DNA from: Pseudomonadota bacterium
GTDB taxonomy: Bacteria > Pseudomonadota > Alphaproteobacteria > Micropepsales > Micropepsaceae
Assembly (NCBI GenBank): GCA_023427355.1
Contig: JAEZBK010000248.1
Coordinates: 1 to 5,519, forward strand
DNA length: 5,519 bases
Direction of reading: 5' to 3'
Translations under genes and position numbers: made by a program
Notes under the pieces: generated by a model
Database searches by the model: none
The model's input: only the letters and a program-made list of their open reading frames with translations
Told to the model about the DNA's origin: nothing
In this document: positions 1-5,519 of the stretch, one piece after another
Position numbering within the stretch: position 1 is the first letter of the stretch
How the letters are laid out: every line of letters begins with the position of its first letter

Positions 1-1458
1 GCACCGGGCGGCCGTGGCGGCCGTGGCCCCAACCCGCAGCAGGTGATGTTCACCGAACGCTGCGCCTCCTGCCATGGCGCAGACCTGAGCGGCGCGCGCG
101 CCCCCAGCCTCTTCACCAAGTCGCTGCTGGAAGCCAACACCGATGCCGAGCTGAAGCAAACCATCCTGGAAGGCATCCCCCATCTCGACATGCCCGCCTT
201 CAAGGGCGTGATGAAGCCGGAAGAAGTGGACGCGCTCATCACCTGGATCCGCATCCAGAGCGGCAACCTGATCGACCGTCCGGCCTATGTCGCCGATCCC
301 AACGGCCAGGTTCTCAAGACCAAGAAGCAGAATGTGCGGATCGAGGTCGTCACCACCGGCCTCGACACGCCCTGGGGCATGGGCTTCCTGCCCGATGGCC
401 GTCTGGTGGTCGCCGAACGTCCCGGCATGATCCGCATCATCTCCAAGGATGGAAAGCTGGGCGAGCCGGTCAAGAATACGCCCACCGCCTGGGTGCGCCA
501 GGATGGCGGCTATTTCGACATCGCCGTGCATCCCGACTATGCGAAGAATGGCTGGATCTATCTGTCCTATTCCGAACTGGTGCCCGGCTATACCGGCCCC
601 ATGCCGCCGCCGGGCGCCGCAGGCGCGCCTGCCGGTTTCGGTCCGCTGCCGCCGTCCAACACCCGCGTGGTGCGCGGCAAGATCAACGCCAACAATGAAT
701 GGGTCCAGCAGCAGGATATCGCGCGCCTGCCCGACAACACCTATGGCCCGTCCATCATCCATTACGGCCAGCGCTTCATGTTCGACGGCAAGGGCCATCT
801 GTTCTGGACCCTGGGCGATCGCGGCGACCCGGCCAATGCGCAGAATCTCTCCGATCCGCGCGGCAAGATCCATCGCATCAACGATGACGGCACGATCCCC
901 AAGGACAATCCCTTCGTGAACACGCCCGGCGCGCTGGGTTCGATCTGGTCCTATGGCAACCGCAACGCCCAGGGCCTTGCCTATGATCCGCGCACGGGCC
1001 TGCTGTGGGAAACCGAGCACGGTCCCACCGGCGGCGATGAGGTCGACATCATCGAGAAGGGCAAGAATTACGGTTGGGGCGTCACCACCAAGGGCATCCA
1101 GAACGGCCTGACGCAACAGAGCCAGCCCGGCATGGAAGATCCCATTGCCTGGTACACGCCGTCCGTCGGTCCCAGCGGCATCAGCTTCTACACCGGCAAC
1201 CGTTATCCCGGCTGGCGCAACAGCAGCCTCTTCGTCACCATGCTCACCGGCCAGAAGCTGATGCGGCTGGAAATCGAAGGCCGCAAGATCGTCGAACAGG
1301 AAACCATCTTCGAACAGTTCGGCCGCGTCCGCCAAATCATCACCGGGCCTGATGGCCTGTTCTACCTGCTGCTGCAGAACCCCACCGGCCGCGGCACCAA
1401 CGTGCCTGTGTTCGGTGCGGCGCCGGGCATGGTCATCCGCCTGCAGCCGGTGAACTGA
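1..1458 (+). CDS. PQQ-dependent sugar (aldose) dehydrogenase with N-terminal cytochrome c domain, 5' partial
   Basis: Predicted periplasmic quinoprotein that oxidises an aldose or similar substrate with PQQ and calcium, passing electrons to its own c-type haem. The frame is open from base 1 and 485 codons are visible (numbered here from base 1). Residues 21-25 are CASCH, the covalent haem-binding CxxCH motif; Met64 in DMPAFKG is the likely distal haem ligand. From about residue 115 a six-bladed propeller of the GSDH/soluble glucose dehydrogenase family follows, starting TGLDTPWGMGFLPDGR. By remembered alignment to Acinetobacter soluble GDH, His254 (HYGQRF) matches catalytic His144, Asp273 (GDRGD) matches Asp163, Arg321-Asn322 (GNRNAQG) match Arg228-Asn229, Gly341-Pro342 (EHGP) match the calcium/PQQ site, and Lys419, Arg442 and Arg444 (GRVR) match PQQ-binding Lys377, Arg406 and Arg408. 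GTG at 43 and ATG at 46 are poor starts: they leave no signal peptide, although a haem domain needs export, so the true start lies upstream. A Pro/Ala/Gly-rich loop occupies residues 195-220. The exact substrate is unknown. Confidence 0.93.
   Translation, partial: APGGRGGRGPNPQQVMFTERCASCHGADLSGARAPSLFTKSLLEANTDAELKQTILEGIPHLDMPAFKGVMKPEEVDALITWIRIQSGNLIDRPAYVADPNGQVLKTKKQNVRIEVVTTGLDTPWGMGFLPDGRLVVAERPGMIRIISKDGKLGEPVKNTPTAWVRQDGGYFDIAVHPDYAKNGWIYLSYSELVPGYTGPMPPPGAAGAPAGFGPLPPSNTRVVRGKINANNEWVQQQDIARLPDNTYGPSIIHYGQRFMFDGKGHLFWTLGDRGDPANAQNLSDPRGKIHRINDDGTIPKDNPFVNTPGALGSIWSYGNRNAQGLAYDPRTGLLWETEHGPTGGDEVDIIEKGKNYGWGVTTKGIQNGLTQQSQPGMEDPIAWYTPSVGPSGISFYTGNRYPGWRNSSLFVTMLTGQKLMRLEIEGRKIVEQETIFEQFGRVRQIITGPDGLFYLLLQNPTGRGTNVPVFGAAPGMVIRLQPVN
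7..24 (+). repeat. Two tandem copies of a 9-bp unit encoding Gly-Gly-Arg
   Basis: The unit ggcggccgt occurs twice back to back (7-15 and 16-24). It is in frame with the dehydrogenase and encodes GGRGGR in the short linker before the haem domain. It probably marks a low-complexity linker just after the missing signal peptide. Copy number could vary between strains; that is inference. Confidence 0.5.
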
Positions 1459-1470
1459 CGCAGACGGCCC

Positions 1471-1474
1471 GAGG
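1471..1474 (+). promoter_or_regulatory. Ribosome binding site of the GT41 glycosyltransferase gene
   Basis: GAGG lies 8 nt before the ATG at 1483. It supports that ATG over the in-frame ATGs at 1495 and 1501, and sits inside the 24-nt gap after the dehydrogenase stop, as expected for translation from a shared transcript. Confidence 0.6.
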
Positions 1475-1482
1475 GCATCGCC

Positions 1483-3108
1483 ATGAACGACGTCATGGCG
1501 ATGCTTGCCCGGTGGGAGCAGGCGACGGCCCTGCAACCGGGCAACGCCATGGCCTGGAACAATCGCGGCGTGGCCCTGCATCAACTGGGCCGTGCCGCCG
1601 AGGCCGTGGCCAGCTTCACCCGCGCGTTGTCGCTTGATCGCGGGCAGGCGGGCTTCTGGTTCAACCGCGGCATGGTGGCGGGGCTGGAGCTGCGCGATTA
1701 CGCGCAGGCCATCCCCGACCTGGAACGCGCCATCGCGCTGGCGCCCGATTACACCTTCGCGCATTGGCTTTTGCTGCGCTTCCGGCTGCATGCGGGCGAC
1801 TGGCGCGATCATGCGGCCCTGGTGTCGCGCGTGAAGGCCGAGGTCGCGGCAGGCCGCACCATGGTGGACCCCGTGCTCTTCTGCGCCGTGTCGTCCTCCG
1901 CGGCCGAGCATCACGCCTGCGCCGCCGCCTATGGCAACCATGACTATCCGGCACAGACGCCCCTGTGGCGGCCGCGCCGGCACGAGCGCATCCGCCTGGG
2001 CTACATGTCTGGCGACTTCCACGAACATGCCACCTCCCACCTGATGGCCGAACTGTTCGAACGGCATGACCGCAGCCGTTTCGAGGTTTTCGCGATAGAC
2101 AACAGCCGTCCGGATGGCAGCGCATTGCGCCAGCGCCTGGTGAAGGCCTTTGACCGCATGGTGCCCATCCGTGGCCTGCCGCCTGAGGCTGCGGCGCGCC
2201 TGGTCGCGGGCCAGGAAATAGACATCCTGATCAACATCAACGGCTATTGCGGCGCCCATGCCATGCCGGTGTCGGCGCACCGTCCCGCTCCGTTGCAGGT
2301 GAGTTACCTGGGCTTCCCCGGCACGCTGGGGCTTTCCTGGATGGACTACATCATCGCTGACGGCGTGGTGATCCCTCCGGACCAGGAACAGCATTACGCC
2401 GAGCAGGTGGTGCGGCTGCCGGGCAGCTACCAGGTCAACGACCGGCAAAAAGCCATCGGTCCTTCGCCGGGGCGCGAGGCCTGCGGCCTGCCGCGCGATG
2501 GCATCGTCTTCTGCAACTTCAACAGCACCCACAAACTGACGCCCGACATCTTCGCCGCCTGGATGCGGATCCTGGCCGCCAACCCCGGCAGCGTGCTGTG
2601 GCAGATGCAGGGCAACAACCTCTTTCCCGGCAATCTGCGCCGTGCCGCCGCGGCGGCAGGGGTTGCGCCCGAACGGCTGGTCTTTGCGCCCAACCTGCCG
2701 CTGGAACAGCATCTGGGCCGCCTGCGTCACGCCGATCTGTGTCTCGATACCTTCCCGTGCAACGGCCACACCACCACCAGCGATGCGTTATGGGCGGGCG
2801 TGCCGGTCGTGACCTTGCGCGGTGATGCCTTTGTCACGCGCGTTGCCGCCAGCCTTCTGACCGCCATGGGGCTGCCCGAACTGGTCACCGAAAATCTGGC
2901 CGATTATGAAGCCCTGATCCTGGCTCTGGCGCGCGATCCGTCGCGGCTTGCCGCCACGCGCGACAAGCTGGCGGCCAATCGCCTGACCATGCCGCTGTTC
3001 GACAGCGAACGCTTCACGCGCAATCTGGAAGTCGCCTTCGTCCGGATGTGGGAACGGCATGTGCAGGGCCTGCCGCCACAGGGCTTTGCGGTGGACCCCG
3101 TCAGTTGA
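1483..3108 (+). CDS. TPR-containing O-GlcNAc transferase-like glycosyltransferase (GT41, OGT/SPINDLY family)
   Basis: Predicted cytoplasmic glycosyltransferase of 541 residues, no signal peptide, likely transferring a sugar from a UDP-sugar to protein Ser/Thr. Residues 21-54 and about 55-90 form two TPR units; residues 5-20 look like the second helix of a preceding unit without its first helix. The catalytic region spans about 168-525. RIRLGYMSGDFHEHATSHLM (169-188) matches the human OGT SSDFGNHPTSHLM region, so His182 is equivalent to human His498. ININGY (250-255), RPAPLQVSYLGFPGT (267-281) and MDYIIAD (287-293) follow. FCNFNSTHK (343-351) supplies Lys351, matching UDP-binding Lys842. LDTFPCNGHTTTSD (421-434) supplies His429, Thr430, Thr431 and Asp434, matching human His920, Thr921, Thr922 and Asp925. 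The catalytic site therefore looks intact. The gene starts 24 nt after the dehydrogenase stop with a GAGG at 8 nt spacing, so an operon is likely. Its stop overlaps the convergent receptor gene. Acceptor protein and exact sugar donor cannot be read from sequence; bacterial relatives include flagellin glycosyltransferases such as FlmG, but no flagellar gene is present here. Confidence 0.93.
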   Translation: MNDVMAMLARWEQATALQPGNAMAWNNRGVALHQLGRAAEAVASFTRALSLDRGQAGFWFNRGMVAGLELRDYAQAIPDLERAIALAPDYTFAHWLLLRFRLHAGDWRDHAALVSRVKAEVAAGRTMVDPVLFCAVSSSAAEHHACAAAYGNHDYPAQTPLWRPRRHERIRLGYMSGDFHEHATSHLMAELFERHDRSRFEVFAIDNSRPDGSALRQRLVKAFDRMVPIRGLPPEAAARLVAGQEIDILININGYCGAHAMPVSAHRPAPLQVSYLGFPGTLGLSWMDYIIADGVVIPPDQEQHYAEQVVRLPGSYQVNDRQKAIGPSPGREACGLPRDGIVFCNFNSTHKLTPDIFAAWMRILAANPGSVLWQMQGNNLFPGNLRRAAAAAGVAPERLVFAPNLPLEQHLGRLRHADLCLDTFPCNGHTTTSDALWAGVPVVTLRGDAFVTRVAASLLTAMGLPELVTENLADYEALILALARDPSRLAATRDKLAANRLTMPLFDSERFTRNLEVAFVRMWERHVQGLPPQGFAVDPVS

Positions 3109-5110
3109 ACGTCTTGCGCATGCTCATGTAAACGCGCGGGCGCAGATAGGTGGTTTCCGTCTCGCTGCGGGAGACGGGCGCGATGTCGCGCGGCCCCGCA
3201 TAATAGACGCTTTCGCGGCGGCGCGCGGCATCCAGGAGGTGATTGACCGACAAGGTCAGGTTCAGGTCGCTGCCGGGGCGATAGGTCCAGCTCGCATTCA
3301 CGGTGGGCGCGCCATAATTGCGGTTCACCTGGCCCAGCCGGTAGCTCATGTGATGCCAGCCATTGTTGTAGGACAGGCTCCAGGTCGAGTTCAGCGATTC
3401 CAGATCCTGGGTGAAGCTGGCTTCATAGGATGTCGGATCCTCGCTGGCGAAGCTGCGGGCCATGCCCGTCACCGGATCGGTGATGCGGCTCCTGCGCCAG
3501 TCGCCTTCCAGGTTCAGGAGACCGCCGGGTATGCCCAGCCTGTCGGTGGGAATGGTGGCGTCCAGCGAGAGGCGCGTGGTGGTGCCCCCGCCGATATTGC
3601 CGCGCACGTCGAAAATGCCGGTGGGCGTGACCACGGGCTTGTTGTCCAGTATGTCGCTGATCTGCTGGTGCAGTACGCTCACCGTCACCGCCCCGCGCTC
3701 CCAGAAGCGGCGCTCATACACCGCCTCATATTGCCAGCGATTGTCGGGCAGCAGGTTGGGATTGCCCGCCGTGACATGACCCTGGGTGAGGTTGGCGGAT
3801 GAAATGAAGTCGCCGAAATTGAGCTGCCCCACATCGCGTTCGGCGCGCAGCCGCACCTGCGTGCTGGGATCCACCGCCCAGGACAGGGCCGCGCGCGGCT
3901 TGGGATAGAAGAGCGAGCGCGGGGGCGTGGCGCCGCCCGGCTGTGCGATGGTGGAATATTCGGCGCGCACCCCGGCATCGAGCGTAAGGTCGGTGCGCAT
4001 CTGCCATGTCATCTGGCCGAAAATCTCGCCGCGCTTCTCGTTGACCTCGACCTGGGAGGAGGGCACCGGCACCGTCACGCCGCCGCTGCTGAGCTGGCTC
4101 TCGCCCGACAGCGTATTGTAAGCGGCTTCCACGCCCCCCTCGATGGTGACGCTGTCCGACACCGGCGTGCGCAGGGCGGCCCGCGCGATGCTTTCGGAGG
4201 TATCGCGCAGCGACGCGCTGCGCGTTTGCGTGCCGCCCTGGTCGAAAATGGAGGTGGACTTGTCCGTGCCCAGCCGCTGCAGCGCCACCACGTCCAGGAT
4301 GGGGCCGCCGAAATCGCGCTGCCAGTTCAGGCCCACCTCGCCACGCTGGTTGCGCGCGGTGGAGGCGAAGGGCTGGTCGCCGGCTGCATGGTGGAAGGTG
4401 GTGCCATTGCCGAATTCATACTGGCTGACAGAGGCGTTGACGCTGAGGTCGCCATTCCAGAACGGCGTCTCGATCCCGCCATTGAGGCCAACCGTGCCGC
4501 CGCTGCCGTAACGGGTCTGCGGAATGAAGACGCTGTTGCCCAACGCGTCGGTGCGCGTGATTTGCGCCCCGCCCATTTCGTCGTGGAAGCTGGCGTCGCG
4601 GCGCAGCCCCAGGCTGTAGCTGCGCACGCCGTCGGTATGGCGGAACTGGACCTGGCCGGACGGAATGGCGCGATCGCTGTTGAAGTAATACACGCCAGCC
4701 GTCACCACGACGCTGGTGGCGCCTTCCAGCTTCTGGATCACATTGGCGACGACCGCCTTTCCCTGCATGTCGATGCCGGGCGCCCCGCCCGAGATCACGT
4801 CGATGCGCTCCACCTGGTCCGCCACGATGCGCGACAACACGGTGGACAGGCTGTCATTCTTGGATGCCGGGCGCTTGCCGTTGATCAGCACATTGCCGGC
4901 ATTGCCGGAAAAGCCGCGGCTGCCGTCACCACCGTCAAAGGAAAAGCCGGGCAGGCGGTCGATCATGTCCCTGGCCGTCGCCGGGCGCGCACTGGCGAAG
5001 AATTCCGGATCGTAGCTGACGACCTGGTCCTGGGCGAAGGCGGGGGCGCAAACCGGCATGCCGGCAAGGACCGCCAGCACACAGGCATGCGGCCAATGCT
5101 GGCGAAACAT
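3101..5110 (-). CDS. TonB-dependent outer-membrane receptor
   Basis: Predicted 669-residue outer-membrane transporter for an unidentified ligand, powered by TonB-ExbB-ExbD. Residues 1-26 form a signal peptide ending APAFA, with cleavage before QDQ. The plug domain spans about 45-128: DMIDRLPGF (48-56), NVLINGKRP (73-81), and QVERIDVISGGAPGIDMQG (99-117) running into KAVVANVIQK, the equivalent of the usual IEVIRGPaSalYG...GvINI signature. The rest is a beta-barrel of about 540 residues with alternating aromatic strands, enough for 22 strands, including the typical GNPNLLPDNRWQYEAVYERRF-like segment from residue 449. The protein ends MRKTFN, so the usual terminal Phe is followed by one Asn. I chose the ATG at 5108-5110 because AGGA lies 6 nt upstream and the signal peptide then begins properly. 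An in-frame ATG at 5147-5149 would add 13 residues but has no visible ribosome binding site and gives a poor signal sequence. No clear TonB box is seen; VVSYD near the mature N-terminus is the only candidate. The closest subfamily and ligand are unknown. Confidence 0.93.
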   Translation of the reverse strand: MFRQHWPHACVLAVLAGMPVCAPAFAQDQVVSYDPEFFASARPATARDMIDRLPGFSFDGGDGSRGFSGNAGNVLINGKRPASKNDSLSTVLSRIVADQVERIDVISGGAPGIDMQGKAVVANVIQKLEGATSVVVTAGVYYFNSDRAIPSGQVQFRHTDGVRSYSLGLRRDASFHDEMGGAQITRTDALGNSVFIPQTRYGSGGTVGLNGGIETPFWNGDLSVNASVSQYEFGNGTTFHHAAGDQPFASTARNQRGEVGLNWQRDFGGPILDVVALQRLGTDKSTSIFDQGGTQTRSASLRDTSESIARAALRTPVSDSVTIEGGVEAAYNTLSGESQLSSGGVTVPVPSSQVEVNEKRGEIFGQMTWQMRTDLTLDAGVRAEYSTIAQPGGATPPRSLFYPKPRAALSWAVDPSTQVRLRAERDVGQLNFGDFISSANLTQGHVTAGNPNLLPDNRWQYEAVYERRFWERGAVTVSVLHQQISDILDNKPVVTPTGIFDVRGNIGGGTTTRLSLDATIPTDRLGIPGGLLNLEGDWRRSRITDPVTGMARSFASEDPTSYEASFTQDLESLNSTWSLSYNNGWHHMSYRLGQVNRNYGAPTVNASWTYRPGSDLNLTLSVNHLLDAARRRESVYYAGPRDIAPVSRSETETTYLRPRVYMSMRKTFN

Positions 5111-5116
5111 CACGCG

Positions 5117-5120
5117 TCCT
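5117..5120 (-). promoter_or_regulatory. Ribosome binding site of the TonB-dependent receptor gene
   Basis: On the minus strand AGGA lies 6 nt before the ATG at 5108-5110, within an otherwise A-rich leader (ataaaaagacagga). This decides the start: the upstream ATG at 5147-5149 has only caaaaccgca before it. Confidence 0.7.
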
Positions 5121-5161
5121 GTCTTTTTATTCCGCGATGTGGGGAGCATTGCGGTTTTGAC

Positions 5162-5189
5162 AGGTTAAGGGCCAATGCCCTGACGTCAA
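5162..5189 (-). promoter_or_regulatory. Candidate promoter of the receptor gene
   Basis: Reading the minus strand, TTGACG (5184-5189) matches five of six bases of the -35 consensus, and TAACCT (5162-5167) keeps T1, A2 and T6 of the -10 consensus, with a 16-nt spacer. Transcription would start near 5154-5156, giving a leader of about 45 nt. The position, between the ahcY terminator and the receptor start, is right, but the -10 is weak, so this remains a guess from motif matching. Confidence 0.35.
5169..5188. promoter_or_regulatory. Two small palindromes overlapping the candidate promoter (possible operator)
   Basis: TGACGTCA (5181-5188) is a perfect 8-bp palindrome covering most of the candidate -35. 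Directly adjoining it is GGGC-caat-GCCC (5169-5180), a 4+4 inverted repeat inside the promoter spacer. Their place would suit a repressor or activator site controlling receptor expression. No known regulator motif is recognised, and palindromes this short arise by chance. Confidence 0.25.
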
Positions 5190-5190
5190 C

Positions 5191-5237
5191 CCTGAAAAGC
5201 GAAACGCGGCTGCCGTGTTTCGCTCACGGCAACCGCG
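5191..5237 (-). terminator. ahcY: Rho-independent terminator of ahcY
   Basis: On the minus strand, 30 nt after the ahcY stop, the arms 5237-5225 (cgcggttgccgtg) and 5217-5205 (cacggcagccgcg) form a 13-bp stem, fully paired with one G-U wobble, around a 7-nt loop (agcgaaa). The stem is followed at once by the U-rich run tttcgctttt (5204-5195). On the plus strand the same stem has a C/A mismatch and lacks a U-tract, so it acts in the ahcY direction. It should insulate the receptor gene from ahcY transcription. Confidence 0.78.
5198..5224. repeat. Alternative hairpin overlapping the ahcY terminator
   Basis: AGCGAAAC (5198-5205) and GTTTCGCT (5217-5224) are perfect inverted repeats. On the plus strand a G-U pair and CGG/CCG extend them to a 12-bp stem with a 3-nt loop; on the minus strand there is an A/C mismatch after the first 8 bp. 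This hairpin uses the terminator's 3' arm, loop and tail, so on the minus-strand transcript the two folds exclude each other. Function is unknown. Confidence 0.5.
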
Positions 5238-5267
5238 CTCTGCAAGGTTCAGGCTATTGTCGGACTT

Positions 5268-5519
<252 letters not shown>

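Noticed and set aside
43..48. GTG/ATG at 43-48 as the real start of the dehydrogenase.
   Set aside because: The frame is open upstream, no proper ribosome binding site is spaced before it, and starting here would leave a haem-binding domain without an export signal.
449..919. A 156-codon open frame on the plus strand within the dehydrogenase.
   Set aside because: It is out of frame with conserved PQQ and active-site residues and encodes a Pro/Arg/Ser-rich low-complexity product typical of a +1 shadow.
1456..1483. Possible stop-codon read-through joining the dehydrogenase and GT41 proteins, since both are in the same frame with only one stop between.
   Set aside because: The second gene has its own ribosome binding site and start, and the products belong in different compartments. 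A shared frame has a one-in-three chance of arising by accident.
1661..2125. A 154-codon minus-strand open frame inside the GT41 gene.
   Set aside because: Arg/Pro/Ala-rich product with no motif, entirely antisense to conserved TPR and catalytic sequence.
3059..3802. A 247-codon open frame on the plus strand opposite the receptor C-terminus.
   Set aside because: It overlaps the GT41 3' end and the receptor on the other strand, has Ala/Gly/Val/His-rich composition and no motif; it is a shadow of the receptor's codon bias.
5147..5149. The upstream in-frame ATG as the receptor start.
   Set aside because: No Shine-Dalgarno is visible before it, and it would put 13 polar and charged residues ahead of a good signal peptide; the ATG at 5108-5110 has AGGA at 6 nt.
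5111..5267. A SAH riboswitch or other structured RNA linked to ahcY.
   Set aside because: This region is downstream of ahcY, not upstream. A riboswitch would be before the start, which lies outside the window, and the structure seen here fits a terminator.

Overview
The window is GC-rich (visibly above 60%) and densely coding. It looks like a chromosomal segment from an alphaproteobacterium. The reasons are the codon bias, the style of TonB-dependent receptor (short plug with an FFASARPATARDM-type N-terminus, of a kind common in sphingomonads and relatives) and the alphaproteobacterial look of the adenosylhomocysteinase C-terminus. I cannot fix the order: Sphingomonadales, Caulobacterales or Micropepsales-like lineages all fit.

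Layout: (1) bases 1-1458, plus strand: most of a secreted PQQ-dependent sugar/aldose dehydrogenase with an N-terminal cytochrome c domain, cut at its 5' end by the window edge. (2) 1483-3108, plus strand: a complete O-GlcNAc-transferase (OGT/SPINDLY, GT41) type glycosyltransferase with a very short TPR region, 24 nt after gene 1 and probably co-transcribed with it. (3) 3101-5110, minus strand: a complete TonB-dependent outer-membrane receptor, convergent with gene 2 and overlapping its 3' end by 8 bp. (4) 5111-5267: a 157-bp intergenic region with a convincing intrinsic terminator on the minus strand, a weak candidate promoter with small palindromes, and the receptor's ribosome binding site. 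(5) 5268-5519, minus strand: the C-terminal 83 codons of S-adenosylhomocysteine hydrolase (ahcY), cut by the window edge.

The dehydrogenase would oxidise sugars or aldehydes in the periplasm and pass electrons through its own haem toward the respiratory chain. The receptor would import an unidentified ligand through the outer membrane. The GT41 protein would glycosylate cytoplasmic proteins or another acceptor. ahcY is a housekeeping gene of the methyl cycle, separated from the receptor by the terminator. No shared pathway can be proved from this sequence.

I see no CRISPR array, tRNA/rRNA gene, insertion sequence or defence system, and no compelling evidence of an undescribed system. The points most worth a second look are the dehydrogenase-GT41 pairing, the minimal TPR region of the GT41 enzyme, the terminator-less convergent overlap, and the two mutually exclusive hairpins behind ahcY.
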